In this document: positions 27,801 through 42,800 of the stretch, piece by piece | How the letters are laid out: each line of letters starts with the position of its first letter | How positions within the stretch are numbered: the first letter of the stretch is position 1 | Source of the DNA: Onchidella celtica | Taxonomy: Eukaryota > Mollusca > Gastropoda > Systellommatophora > Onchidiidae | Length of the DNA stretch: 64,000 bases | Reading direction: 5' to 3' | Assembly: GCA_963931925.1 (NCBI GenBank) | Contig: OZ007576.1 | Coordinates: 9,930,371 to 9,994,370 of the forward strand | Made by a program: the position numbers and the translations under genes | The notes under the pieces: generated by a model | Told to the model about the DNA's origin: nothing | The model's database searches: none | What the model saw: only the letters and a program-made list of their open reading frames with translations

Positions 27801-30800
27801 ATTGTTTTGGAGCGAAAACTTCCTAGAACTGACCTGTTCATTTGCACGGATTTTATGTGGAAATGTTCGGACGTGTTATTTCATTTGGATTATTATAAAA
27901 GTGATATTACAAGTACAATTCCCAGATATTTGGTACCATATAAATGGGGATTGGATTACCTACATTTGGAGGCTACTCTTGACCATATAGGGCCACTACA
28001 GTCAAATCCAGTGGTGGCAAAAGTGAATTTGTGAGCAGAATTTTTTTTTTTGTTACAACTAAACACTCACCATTCCTTCAACATATTAGCATCACAGACA
28101 CTAGAATTGACATAAAAAGACAGTAAATTGTTTCTCTGTCCAATTCTGTTTATTTTGATACCAAATATTTCTACCTTTCTTTCTTCCTTGTTTGCATTAA
28201 AAAGTCGTAACTTTGACCATTAGCAAAAAAAAAAAAATTAAACAAAAAAATGTCCAACGCATAATTTTCATTATGAGGTCACGACCCAGGTCCGAGCAAT
28301 CAAGGGGGATAAGCCATATATACATGGGTGGTCATGGGTGACATCCTTTGGCATTCGCCTAAGTGCCCTGTCTGCCTAAGAACTGGCTTTTTCTGTCTCC
28401 CGTTGACCAGGTTCTTAGACGGAGACTACTGTATAACAAAAGAGGAAATATTGATACTGAACATTGGTTTACAAAATATGAACTGTTTTGTTTTGTTTAA
28501 TGTTCCTTTGACGGACGAAATACTGATCTGAACACAACTTCATATACTATTTTATGAGAAAAAGCATTTTCAAAATATATACTATCTAAGTTAAGATTTC
28601 GAATACGGAAGCCTGAAAAACACTGCATGGATATCTCTGAAAACAATTGTCCAGTTTCCTGCCCATCATTTTGAAAAGCTGGTGATTAGGTTTATGTAGA
28701 AACTGAACACAGAAACACAGAAAGAAAATACAATATCTATTATATATTTCAGTAACTTGCAACCTTTGGCATGACTAACTGACCAAACTATACACTCTTC
28801 AGGCCTTAAATTTGGCAGGAAGGTGGAAATTGAGATAAGGAAGATGATAGCTATAATTAAAAGTTGTTTACTTCAAGCATGTATTTTTAAAAAATAACAA
28901 TGTTTATTGCTGTCTAACATCTGTATTTTTGCATGTTTGTTCCGTTTTACATAATTATATATTTCACAAAATCTCCACCTTTGAACTCAAAAGGCTTTTT
29001 TATTAGACCACCTACACTAACCCAATTTTACATGTTCATTTCCAATACCGTGGAGGGTGCACAAAGTTTTTATTATTTTGATTAGTTTGGATCTTGAATT
29101 TATAGAAAATGCATTGTTTCATTGTGCTATCATTTTCATCCTCCATCTTGGCTCCATTCTGTTATCGTACCGTGCATGTCATTAAAAGTAACCATATCAA
29201 GCTTGGTGCGCAGTGTCCTGGCGCGCATGAGTTCTGCAGATTACTACTTTTATTGAGAGAGAGAGAGAGAGAGAGAGAGCTAGACACAGAGAGAGAGCTA
29301 GAGAGAGAGAGAGAGAGAGAGAGCAAGCAAATGATTGTTTATTCCGGACAATGCCCAGTACGTCATCTAGTAAGATAATATTTTCACTACCTCTCTGGAA
29401 TTTAATTTGATTCCAGTGTTTTATTGTTTCATCATTAAGTATGTAATAATAAGTTTTTTTTAATTCTTCAGGATGTCCAAGAAGTTGTCCCAGTGATGCA
29501 CGACAGAATGCAAACTGTGGCTGTGTTTGTAATAACCCAAATCTGATATACAACTCAGTGACCAACACATGCGGTAAGACAGTGGAACCAAAGCCTAAAT
29601 ACACAGTTTATGCTTCTTCTTGACAGAGTACTCAAAGGTTTAATTCATTATTAAAGTGGCTATGTCCCAGGAAGTAAAGAATTAAAGAGAGGTTTAAAGA
29701 TGCTTTAAAGATGAGAAAATTCATTTTCAAGAGATATTTACTATCCATGTTAAGATTTTGAAAATGTTTCTTTGATTCTATAAAATCTGCAGGAGTAACC
29801 ATTTTTACATTTTGTACACCTTTGAATACAGGTTGTGCAGTTAATTCCTTTATACAAAAAGATTGTGTTTATGTTTATTTCAAAATTAGCTTTTTCAGTA
29901 CATCAGTGTTAGGGGTTTCGGTTGAGTCTGGATGTAATTAATTTTTTCCCATTTTGGAAAAAACAGCATGATGATGATTCAGAAAAATGCTTACAAAAAA
30001 AAATAAAAAATATTGATAGTAAAGTAAAATGCTATACATCAAATAAAAAAAAAATACAGTTTTTCTCCATTTTCATCAGATCTATCAAATTGAATTTGAT
30101 GGCCACATTTTTATGGCCTTCATTATAAGCTACATAACAATGTATTATGTTGCCTGTTCAGTGTGTCCAAGAAGTTGTCCCACTAACGCAAGACAGAATG
30201 CAAACTGTGGCTGTACGTGTGTGAACCCATCACAGATATATGACCCAGAAACTAATACTTGCAGTAAGTCATTGTAACAAAAGGCTAAATAATCAATTGT
30301 ACCCTGACCATTTACCAAAGAATGTCATTTTTGTTACTATTTACAACTAGAAAGAAGTGAGAAATGAGTTGAAAGAGTATTTTATGACAAAATGCATACA
30401 TTTACTGTGAAAGTTAAGATTTAGGAAGAAGTTTTGTTCAGGTCAACAAATTTCATACCAGCTAAATACTTATTATGTATATTGGTGAATACTACATGTA
30501 TATATCATTTTTGCCCTTTGTTTTCAAGAGACTTGGGCAATATTATTACAAAAATGTAATAGTCGAACAGAGAGAGGATATTCTAGGTACTATTGGGATT
30601 TTTTTTTTTCAACAACCAGCTAAATTTGATATGATCCCAATATCTTCTTATCTGATCACGAACTGTGCAATAATAAATTTTGTTGATTGTACAGGATGTC
30701 CAAGAGGTTGTCCCAACGATGCTACTCAGAATGCAAACTGTGGCTGTGTATGTAACAACCCAGCACAGATATACGATGCAGAAACGAACACATGCAGTAA

Positions 30801-33800
30801 GTCAATATAACAAAAGAGGAAATACTCCTATTGAACATAAGTTTACATAACATAGATAGTCTTGTATAAATTTAATGTTCCTATGACTGGGGAAGTAATG
30901 AGCTAACAACAATCTAACAGACTATTTTGTAAGAAAAAGCATTTCCAAAAGATATGTACTACCTAAGTTAAGATAAGTTTATCATTTATTTAAAACCCGA
31001 GACCCTATTATTTGATGATCTCACCAGGATACATATGTATGGTAATAAAATCAGTATCAATATAAAGGAGGAGCCTCCTGCTAAAATTATAACCGGCTAT
31101 TTTGTCCAGAAACCTTGTAGGACTTTAATAATTATGATTTTTCCAAATGAAGGGATTAGTACAAATTGACAAACTCACCCGGTGTGATAGTGTAGCGACC
31201 AATGTTTTGGCCGAACATGAACAATAAATCTGGCAAACGCCGGAAGTAAATAGGCGAACGGTTAGAAGGAGAAGGTTCGCGTGAAAAGCAACACACTATT
31301 GACAGCAGAAAGAAGGAATTAGATCTAGGCCTAGGGAAGGAGAGTCTTGAGTAACTTACGGTAATTGTAACACTACATTGGTGACCCCGACATTCGACAC
31401 GCTATGGAGAAAACTCCGGAAATCGCTGCCGCCTCTCTTAAACTACCAGACTTCTGGTCCAGGTCACCCGAGGTCTGGTTCGCTCGTATCGAGGCCCAGT
31501 TTGGGACAAAAGGAATATCGTCCGACCAAACAAAGTACGACTACGTAGTTAGTACGCTCAACGCAGACACTGCTGAAGAGATTCAGCACTTGCTTGTCAA
31601 TCCTCCCACAGACAATAAATATGGGTCCATTAAAAAACTCCTTCTCAAAGTGTTCGGTAAATCTCAGGCCCAAAAGGACCAAGAACTATTGAACCTCAAT
31701 GGCTTGGGGGATAGACGCCCTACAGCCCTCCTACGACGCATCAGTGCCTTAAATGATGACCCGCAAACATTGAAGAGAGCACTCTTTCTTGCCAACCTCC
31801 CGAACGACATGCGTACGATTCTTGCGGCACGTCAGATCACTGATATCGATGCCTTAGCCGAAGCAGCGGACAGCATTTGGGAGGTTCGTCAACAGGGAAT
31901 TTCGCAAATCCATACTACTTCGGACCTTGATCCGAGCGTATACGACGAGCAAGCGTCTCCATCGGTGGAGGCTCTCAATACGGGCAGATCACGGCGTCAG
32001 AAATCTCGGTTTCCACAGAGGGAACCAACTTCCTCGAGATCGAAGCAGCCTACTACTAGATCTGGTGTATGTTTCTACCATGACAAGTTTGGACCAGAGG
32101 CCCGCCGTTGTCAACCTGGATGCAAATTCGCTTCTCTCGTTCCAGCCCATCAAAGCAACCCATCGGCGGGAAACGGCTCAGCCGGCCGTTAAGCGTGGCA
32201 GCGGCTGGCACTTTTAGCACTCCCAACACGCTCTCTGTTTCTGACCGTTCGACTGGCACAACTTACCTCGTAGATACAGGAGCAGAAGTGTCGGTCTATC
32301 CGGCGTCCTTGCTGGACCGCAAGCGCACACGAGCTTCCTCAACCCTGTCAGCAGCAAATGGCACATCCATTAACACATGGGGCCAGCGACAGCTTTCATT
32401 GACTTTGGGGGGACACGACCAGGTTTATAAACACAAGTTCTTCCTTGCTGATGTGACTCGCCCAATACTAGGTGCAGATTTCTTCACTAGCAATAACATT
32501 GTTATAGATCTGAAGGGGCGACGCTTACTGCCTTTAGAGAATGTCTTCATTACCCTCAAGGAAAGTGGCGGCCCCCTTTCCCTGTCAGGTTTGTCTGTAT
32601 CCCCTCACAGTGTTTATTCGGATCTCCTCATCCAGCACTTTCCGGAGGTCACCATCCCACGTTTCAAAACAGACGTAAACAAACACGGTGTAGAGCACCA
32701 CATTACTACAAGCGGACCCCCAGTACACGCACGAGCTCGCAGACTGGACACTCAGAAACTCAAGGTGGCAAAAGACGAATTTCTCAAAATGGAGCAGATG
32801 GGCATAATTCGACGATCAAAGTCACCTTGGTCATCACCTCTACACATGGTCCCAAAACAGGATGGCAGCTGGAGACCTTGTGGGGACTATAGGCAGTTGA
32901 ACACTCAGACGGTGGATGACAGATACCCGTTGCCTCACATTCAGGACTTCAACGGCCATTTGGCGGGTTGCAAAGTTTTCTCTAAAGTGGACCTCATCAG
33001 GGGGTACAACCAGATTCCGATGGCTGATTCTTCCATTGCCAAGACAGCCATCATTACACCATTCGGCCTCTGGGAATTCACAAAGATGCCTTTTGGGTTG
33101 AAAAATGCCGCCCAAGCATTCCAACGTCTGATGGACAGTATATTGCGAGATCTCCCTTTCGCATTTGCATACATCGATGATATCCTAGTCGCCAGCCACT
33201 CCGAGGATGAACACCTCTGTCACCTACAGCAGGTTTTCCAGCTCCTATCTGACAATGGTTTAGTTTTAAACAGATCTAAGTGCCTGTTCGGAGTGACGGA
33301 ACTGGATTTTCTCGGCCACAGAGTCAATGCTCAGGGGATACTTCCATTACCTGACCGTATCTCAGCCCTACAAGACTGCAGTGCTCCAACAGATCGAACC
33401 GCTTTGCAAAGATTTTTAGGTATGGTCAACTATTACCATAGATTCCTACCTCATATAGCGGCGCGTTTGGCACCTTTGCATGCTGAAGCTAGTGGAAAAG
33501 GAAAAAAGTTACACTGGACGGATGAGTGCCAAAGGGCGTTTGACAAGGCCAAAGATGCCCTCGGCGAAGCCACACTGCTGCATCACCCAGATCCAGAGGC
33601 TGCCACTAGTGTAACCGTTGACGCTTCAGAGGTGGCCATAGGAGCGCAACTAGAACAACGCCAAGGCCAACACTGGGTACCCCTCGCATTTTTCTCTCGC
33701 AAGCTGTCGGAGGCAGAGAAAAAGTACAGCGCTTTCGACAGAGAGCTACTTGCGGCGTATGGCGCTATAAAGCACTTTCGACATTTTTTGGAAGGACGCG

Positions 33801-36800
33801 TTTTCACCATATTCACGGATCACAAGCCTTTAACTATGGCGCTACAATCACGGTCAGATCGTTCACCCAGACAGACCCGTCAACTCTCCTACATTGCAGA
33901 ATTCACATCACACATTCAGCATATTAAAGGAAAGTTTAATGTAGTGGCGGACGTGCTGTCTCGCATCGGCTCTATACACCCAACCACGGATGTCATGTAT
34001 CAATCAGACGAAGACACCCTGTCAAAGACCTCTCGGGATTTGGACTTGATTGAGGTGAACAGCGTTGTTGTGGGCAGTTTCAGTGATCTTGCTAGGGATC
34101 AACAAGCCTCAGGCGAGATGAACTCATACCGAACGTCTGACACAGGCCTTCAACTGGAAGACATCAATTTTGGCACATCTAGTCTTTTATGTGATGTGTC
34201 ACTCGGAAAGCCAAGGCCCATTTTGCCAGGCAGTTGGACTCGGCCACTATTTCAACAGCTTCATGGCCTCTCTCACCCCGGGGTCAAGCCGACAACCCAA
34301 ACCATCTCCCACAGATTTGTCTGGCGTGGGATGAAAAGAGATATCCGTCAATGGTGCCAAGAATGCCATGCCTGCCAGACATCAAAGATCCATCGGCACA
34401 CTCAAGCCCCGTTGCTGAAACGTCCTCCTCCATCGGACAGGTTTAGAAGCCTACACATTGACTTGGTAGGTCCTCTACCCCCTAGTCAAGGAATGACATA
34501 CCTCCTGACCACCATTGACCGATTCACAAAGTGGCCAGACGCCATTCCCTTACGGGACTCTCAAACATCGACTTGCGTCTCTGCTCTTCTCCATCACTGG
34601 ATAGCTAAGTTCGGTGTACCTGAAGAAATTACATCAGACCGGGGGACCCCAATTCACTTCTTCTCTGTGGAGGGAGTTCAACAAACTGCTTGGCATCGAC
34701 CCACACAATACAACAGCTTACCATCCACAAGCGAACGGACTCGTAGAGCGCTTTCATCGCCAACTCAAGTCAGCTCTAAAGGCTCGGACTATTGGTCCAC
34801 ATTGGTTTGATGAGCTCCCTATTGTACTGTTAGGCATCCGTTCCTCGTGGAGAACAGACCCTGGATGTTCTCCAGCCGAGCTAGTTTTTGGCACAACTCT
34901 ACAGTTACCGGGAGAATTCTTTCAACATCAGACGAATGAGCCAGATGCACTTTTTCTAAAACGCTTACGGGAGTGCATGCGAACCGTACAGCCAGCATCC
35001 ACGTCGTTCCATGGACGGCAACCTAATTATATTCCTCGAAATTTGGCGACAACAGGATTTGTGTATGTGCGCAATGATGCACATCGCTCACCCCTACAAC
35101 GACCATATGATGGTCCTTACGAAATCCTGCAAACACATGACAAATACTTTGTAATCAACATGAAAGGGCGTAGAGACAAAGTTTCCATAGACCGCCTCAA
35201 ACCAGCGTTCATAGAGCAACCGAAGCCTCCATCAGCACACCCTTTGTCCGCAGACAAAGCAGCTGAACATTCAAACAATGCGTCTTCCAAATCGCCAGCT
35301 GCGCCCACATCATACAGGACGACAACGCGGTCAGGTCGTGTTTCACGACTACCGCAGAAGTTCCTGTGAGGTTCAATCTTATTTCGCTTCGTACATGGTG
35401 TGCTGTCACACAGACAAAAGACTGCATCTGACAACATATCATGTACTCCACTGGGAGGGGGGTTGTGTAGCGACCAATGTTTTGGCCGAACATGAACAAT
35501 AAATCTGGCAAACGCCGGAAGTAAATAGGCGAACGGTTAGAAGGAGAAGGTTCGCGTGAAAAGCAACACACTATTGACAGCAGAAAGAAGGAATTAGATC
35601 TAGGCCTAGGGAAGGAGAGTCTTGAGTAACTTACGGTAATTGTAACACTACAATAGGAGTATGTTCTGGGCTAGGCCAGTTTATATCCGGCGTATACTTT
35701 GGGCTAGGCCAGATTATACCCCCCCCCGTCCAGATTATACCCCCTACTTTTCTTTTAAAAACAAGTCAAAACCACAGTTTATTTCAGCCTTAGTTAAAAT
35801 TGTTCTTATCACTGTCATCAGATATCATGTCAATACCTACATGAACACATTCTTGACACCTGTAAATCATAATACAATTTAGAAGAAATAGTAATAACAG
35901 TTTTTTTCAATCTCAGCTTAAATTAGTATACATACATACATTGTTGACTCCTGTAAATCATGATACATTTTACAGGAAATAAACATGCATCAATATGCAC
36001 TGATATACAAAAGGGTTGAGTATCCATTCAAACTGATATGATCAGACTTCAACATTAGTTTCTCTCATGTCTGTTGATATTATTATTACTATAATTATTA
36101 TTATTATTTTTATTATTTGATAATTGGTTGTCCATGAGTAAAACTTGCATTGCATTTTTTGTTACAATGACGCGGAGAGGAAAGACATAATGATAACCCA
36201 ACTGACAGATGGTGCAATTCCATCATCCGCGATGTAATCCAGCAGAAATTAAGTATTTCACATAAAACTAAATACACACTAAATTTTTTTTTCATGTGAT
36301 GAACTCCACCTGTCCAGATCCACTTAAACTCATTACAGAATGCTAATCAGTAGTATACAATAATAACAATAAGAACACCAAATCATCTTATTTACACCTG
36401 AAAATAAAGAGAAATAATTATCAATATCAGAATCATCGTCATCATCTTGGAATAATACTAAGATTAAAAGGGAGCGTAAAAACGACAGTGTAAGCCTAGA
36501 AATCATTCTAGAATATATACGTGGCAATGTGTGTGTATCAGCTGTGTGTAAAAAATGTTTTATAGCTTTCCAACTATTCAAGTATATCTGGACAGAAAGG
36601 TCTAGTGAAATAGCCTCGATACTTGTGTAAACTGACAAAGTAAATCCACTGAGACAACAGTAAAGTGCATCGTATTAAGTAATTAGATTTATAGTATGTT
36701 AAGGCAAAAATTCGATGGATCATGTTGCGTTAACAGTATTTCATGTTGGTGAATTCTTTGATAGCTTATTTGTAGAAAGATATACATTTCATGTAGTTCA

Positions 36801-39800
36801 AGGTTTAAGACATTGGATTAGTTTGCAGGGCATTTGAAAGATCACAATTAGGTGTTTATAGTGAATAAGGCCGTGTCACTCATGAGTGAAATAAAATATT
36901 TTAAAAAATGAATGTTTGCGTCTCTGATTGTCGGAGTATAATCTGGACTGGTGGGGGCATAGCCCAAAGTATGACCTGGGGTATAAACTGGCTTAGCACA
37001 CCAATATTACATAGGTTGGCCATTGCATACTCTTGAGAATGAACTTGAGATCCTGCCTCTCCTCTGACGGTTAATTTGAAAGAAAATGTAACTTTTAGAC
37101 ACGATTCAGGAGCTGGATACCCACTGGTCACAATTCCCAACTGACCAATCCAAACAATGGGTCCCATGTTACTGTACACAAGGGAATTAATTCAAGTAAT
37201 AGCAAAAAGACAAGTGCCCATATACTATATGAGTAGCCGTACCTTAGTCACATAAACAAGGTTATAATGAAGGTACATATAAAAAAAAAATTGTTCGTCC
37301 TCTCACAGTAACAAAAGACTAAGTCTTCAAATTGTACACGAATCATTTACAAAATAATGCCATCTTAGTAACTATTTAAAGATCCTACAACCCAGTATAA
37401 GAAGAGTTCAGGACAGATTCAAAGACTATTTTAAAGGCATATCCAGGAGATATTTACCATGTTCAGCGAATATTAAGAAGATAAAAATTATTTCTTTCAG
37501 GTTAAGAGATTTTGAGGAGGAACTAAATACTGTGCATAATATCTGTGAATACAACATGTATATTATTTTTACCTTTTTTTTTTGAAAAGACTGGAAATAT
37601 TTATACAGAAATGTAACAGGGAAACAGAGAAAGAAAATATATGTACAATTAGTTTCTTCAACAACTATCAAAATTTTATTTGATCCTAGTATTTCATTGC
37701 TTGTTTATTAGCTGCATGATAATGAATCATGTTAATTGTACAGGATGTCCAAGAAGTTGTCCCATTGATGCTACTCAGAATGCAAACTGTGGCTGTGTAT
37801 GTAACAATCAAGCACAGATATACGATCCAGAAACTAACACGTGCAGTAAGTCAGTATAATAAGAGTAGACACCTACATTGAACATAGGTTTAGAAAAAAT
37901 TACAGTTTTGTTTCAATGTACTGTTCCAATGGCCCAGCAAGGAATGAGTGAAACACAACCAACTGACTGCATTATGAGAAAAAGTATTTCCAAGAGATAT
38001 TTAGTATCCAAGTTAAAATTTAGAAGATGTTTCCTTGAAGTTGAAAAAATTGGAGGAGGAACTGCATATTTACATTCTGTATATCTTTGAGTACAAGTTG
38101 TGCAGCTTTTCCCATAATAGTAATGAGATTCTTATGGTATGTATTTCAAAATTAAATAGAGAAACAGGGAAAGGAAATACAATTGTGAAATATTTTCATG
38201 AGCTCTGTCAAATTCAATCTGATCACAATATTTCATTCCTTGATGATTAGCTACATTATAGTGTATCATGTTCATTGTTCAGGATGTCCAAGGAGTTGTC
38301 CTATTAATGCCAGACAGAATGCAAACTGTGGCTGTATTTGTGTGAACCCATCACAGATATATGACCCAGAAACTAATATTTGCAGTAAGTCATTGTAACA
38401 ATAGATTAGATATTCAAAATGAACACAGGCCATTCAGAAAGTAATGTTACTTTTTAAGAAAAAATCGTTTAAGGTATGAAAATAGCTGCTGACAGGTTCA
38501 AAGATTATTTTTTTAGAAAATGCATATTTCGGAGATATTTTCCAAGTTAAAATTTAGAATAATTATGTTTATTTCAGGTTATAGGATTTCGAGGTGGAAC
38601 TAAATGTTGTATGTTTATGTGTGAATACAACTGGTATTTTCATTAAAATATTGTGACAATATTTATGTAAGAATGGAATAGTGAAACTGAGAAAGGAAAT
38701 ATATTGTAAAATCAGGAAGTTTTTTTTCAAGAACTACCGAAATTTGATATGATCCCAGTATTTTCCTACTTGATCATTAGCTGCATAATCATAAATCTTG
38801 TTAATTGTACAGGATGTCCAAGAAGTTGTCCCAGGGATGCTACTCAGAATGCAAACTGTGGTTGTACATGTAACAACCAAGCACAGATATATGATCCAGA
38901 AACTAACATATGCAGTAAGTCAATATAATCAGAATGAATACCTATATTGAACGGAGGTATAGGAAATATAGAAACTGTAGAGTGTTTTAATTTAATGTTC
39001 CTGTGACCAAAAAGGTAATGAGTTAAACATTACCCTAAAGAATATTTTATGAGAATAAGGATTTTGAAGAAATATTTACTGTCCAAGCAAAGATTAAAAG
39101 ATGATTTTTCAGGATAAATAAATTACAGAAGGATCCAAATACTGTACGGCTATCTCTAAATACAAGTAATCCAATTTTTACCCCATCATTTTGAAAAGAT
39201 TGTGATTGTAGAAACTTAATAGAGAAACAGGGAAAGAAAATACAAGGGTGTAAAATTTTCATGAGCTGTCTTAAATTTAATTTGATTGGAATATTTTGTC
39301 TCTTCATCATTAAGTGGGTAACATTAAGTTTTGTTCATTATTCAGGATGTCCAAGAAGTTGTCCCGGTGACGCCAGACAGAATGAAGACTGTGGCTGTAC
39401 TTGTAATAACCCCTTTGTAATATACAACCCGGTCACTAATACATGCGGTAAGTCAATTTAACTGAAGACTAAATACACATATTTTACGCAGATTCTTTAT
39501 CAATTACTGATACATATATTCTGTTAAAGCTCCTATGTTCCAACAAGTAACGAACTGAACAGAAGTTTAAAGTTTTAGATGATTTTAGGAGAAATGCATT
39601 TTAAGGAGATATTTTCCATCCAAGTTAAGATTTAGAAAATATTTCTTTCAAAATAAAAAAAAAATTGAAGCAGGAGCTACATATTGTATTCTGTATATTT
39701 TTAAATAGAAGTTGTGCAATGTTTATTTCAAAATTATAAACAAAAAACAAGGAAAGAAAATACAATTATGAAATATTTTCATTTGGTCTGTCAAAAATAA

Positions 39801-42800
39801 AGTTGAACGCAGTGTTTTATTTTTTCATTATTATCTACATAATAATGTATCTTGTTCATCATTCAGGATGTCCAAGAAGTTGTCCCAGTAATGCCAGACA
39901 GAATGTAAACTGTAGCTGTACTTGTGTGAACCCATCGCAGATATATGACCCAGAAACTAATACTTGCAGTAAGTCATGTAACAAAATACTAAACATTCAA
40001 GATGTTCACAAAATATCATAAAAACCACAGAAAAACTGTGGGGTTGCAGCAGGGCTATAAGCAAAGTCAAGATTGGGCTAAAAGAAAAGATTGTATGTTG
40101 CAAAACCCTGCGTGAGAAATAAAACCCAAACAATACAAAGCAAACTAAAGAGAAGACAGAAAATACACAAAATTTTCGGCTTTCGCCTTTGTCAAGTGAA
40201 AAAAATTGAACAATAAAAGACTTCAACAGGAAACGCACAGAAACAAAGCGAAACAGTTTACCTAGTTGCGAGTTCTTGCTTCGTTAGCAGAACCAAAGCA
40301 CGTCCGTCCGCCAAAAGCAGTTTACTTAGCTGTGAGTTCTTGCTTCGTTAGCAGCACCAAAGCACGTCCGTCCACCAAAAGTAGTTTACTTAGCTGCGAG
40401 TTCTTGCTTCGTTAGCAGCACCAAAGCACGTCCGTCCGCAAAAAAGCATTGAGTTCTTGCTTCGTTAGCAGCACCAAAGCACGTCCGTCCGCCAAAAGCA
40501 TAGCAGCACGTCCATCCGCCAAAAGCATTGAAGATTATTTTATTAGAAAATGCATATCCAGGAGATATCTACCGTCCAAGAAAAGATTTAGAAGATATTT
40601 CTTTTAGGATAAAAGATTTGGAATAGGAATTAATTACTGTATGAATTATGTGAAAACAACATGCACATTATTTTTACCTTTTTTTCTTGAAAAGCCTTTG
40701 ATAATATTTATTTAAAAATGGAATAGTGAAACAGGAAATTAAAATATGTATACAATTAGGAGATTTTTCAATAACTGTCTGGTTTTTATTTGATCCAATT
40801 ATCTTATTAAATTCTTTACTGGCTGGATAATAATAAATATTGTTAATTGTACAGGATGTCCAAGAAGTTGTCCCATTGATGCCAGACAGAATGCAAACTG
40901 TGGCTGTGTTTGTGTGAACCCATCAGAGATTTATGACCCAGAAACTAATACTTGCAGTAAGTCAATGTAACAAAAGACTAAACACTCAAATTGTAAATGA
41001 ACTATTTACAAAATAATGCTTTTTTCTTTTCTTTTCTTTAAAAAAAAAATATATTTAAAGATCCTACAACCCAGTTAGAATGGTGTTGAAGACAGCTTTA
41101 AATACTATTTTATGAGAAAATGCATATCCCCGAGATAATTACTAGGTGAAGATTTAGGAGATATTTCTTTCAGGATAAAAGATTTGGAGGAGGGCCTAAA
41201 CTCTGCATTTATATAAAAGTGAACACAATATTTTTTTCTAAAGATTCCATAAATCAAAATGTAATAGTGAAACGGAGAAAGAAAAATATTTGTGCAATTA
41301 GGAAGTTTCTTCAACAAGTGTCTAAATTTCATTTGAACCCAGTATTTTATTATTTTGTCATTAGTTGCAAAATAATAAATCTTGTTAATTATGCAGGATG
41401 TCCAAGAAGTTGTCCCAGTGATGCTACTCAGAATGCAAACTGTGGCTGTGTATGTAACAACCAAGCACAGATATACGACGCAGAAACTAACGCATGCAGT
41501 AAGTCAATATAACCAAAGTGAATATCTGTTTTGAACATAGGTTTGAAAAGAAAAAGACAGTTTTGTTTCAATTTAATGTTGCTGTGACCGATTAAGTATT
41601 GAGTTAACCAAAACCTCAAAGACAGTTCTAAGAGAAAATGCAATTCATTTACTTTCTTCTAAGTTAAGACTTAGAATATGTTTCTTTCAAGATAAATGAA
41701 TTATAGAAGGATCCACATGCGCGTTGTTTCCTGTGAATATAGGTTGTCCAATTTTTTGCCCTACAATATGAAAAACTTGTGATTAGATTTATGTAGAAAC
41801 TGAATAGAGAAACAGAGAAGGAAATTACAATAAGGTAAAATTTTCACGACCTCCCTCAAATTTAATTTGATTCCAGTGTTTTATTCTTTCATCATGAAGT
41901 ATGTAATAATAAGTTTTGTTAATTATTCAGGATGTCCCAGAAGTTGTCCCAGCGATGCCAGACAGAATGAAAACTGTGGCTGTACTTGTATCAACCCCAA
42001 TCTGATATACAACTCAGTGACAAACACATGTGGTAAGTCAATGGAACCATAGACTAAATAACCGTATTTTACGCAGACTCTTTACCAAGTACCTATATAG
42101 GTTTATATTTCATACTTTTCAAGTTCCTGTACCACAGGAAGTAAGGAACTGAAGAGAAGTTTAAAGATGCTCTTATCACAAATATGCATTTCCAAGAGAT
42201 ATTTCCCAGGAAAATGAACAATTAGAAAATGTCTCTTTCAGGCTAAAAAATTTCATGTGGGAACTACGTCGTCCATTTTGCATATCTTTAAAAACAAGTT
42301 CTGCAATTATTCCCTTAATATTAAAAAGATTGTGATTTAATTTATTTCAAAATTAAATAGAAAAACAGCGAAAGAAAATACAATTGTTCAATGTTTTATT
42401 GAGGTCAGTAAGATTGAATTTGATCGTTGTATTTTATTCCTTCATCGTTAGCCACATTTTAATGTATCTTGTTGATCTTTCAGGATGTCCCAGAAGTTGC
42501 CCTATTAATGCCAGACAGAATGCAAACTGTGGCTGTATTTGTGTGAACCCATCACAAATATATGACCAAGAAACTAATACTTGCAGTAAGTCAACGTAAC
42601 AGAAGACTAAACATTCAAAATGTGTACAGACGATTGACAAAATAATCATATTTTTATTACTATTTAAGTTCCTACAACCCAGTAAGAAAATATTTGCAGA
42701 GATCTTCAAAGACTATTTTTATGAGAAATCGCATGCTCGAGAGCTATTTCCCATCTTAGTTAAAATTTAGAAAAATGTTTCTTTCACGATAAAAGATTTC

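Larger units (their letters stand above)
31191..35652 (+). mobile_element. Ty3-type LTR retrotransposon (4,462 bp), full length
   Basis: Two identical 187-bp LTRs (TG...CA), 4-bp duplication atag (31187-31190, 35653-35656), primer-binding site, gag, pol in the -1 frame, and a purine tract. Pol order is protease, RT, RNase H, integrase, which defines Ty3-type rather than copia-type. The zinc-knuckle form and Gag start fit the widespread invertebrate Ty3 lineage. Identical LTRs imply a recent insertion. A one-base insertion in integrase makes this copy defective. GC content and codon use differ clearly from the AT-rich array. Confidence 0.95.

Noticed and set aside
27426..28034. ORFs inside the 27.4-kb TA-flanked element as transposase
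   Set aside because: No DDE/D or helix-turn-helix motif and too short; the element is non-autonomous.
29109..29604. ORFs rich in RE or SL around 29.2 kb
   Set aside because: Generated by the (GA)n microsatellite; the 29604 minus-strand ORF is also antisense to exon 45.
32108..32110. ATG at 32108 as the pol start
   Set aside because: It lies within gag in another frame; the slippery heptamer at 32168 and the -1 frame relation explain pol expression.
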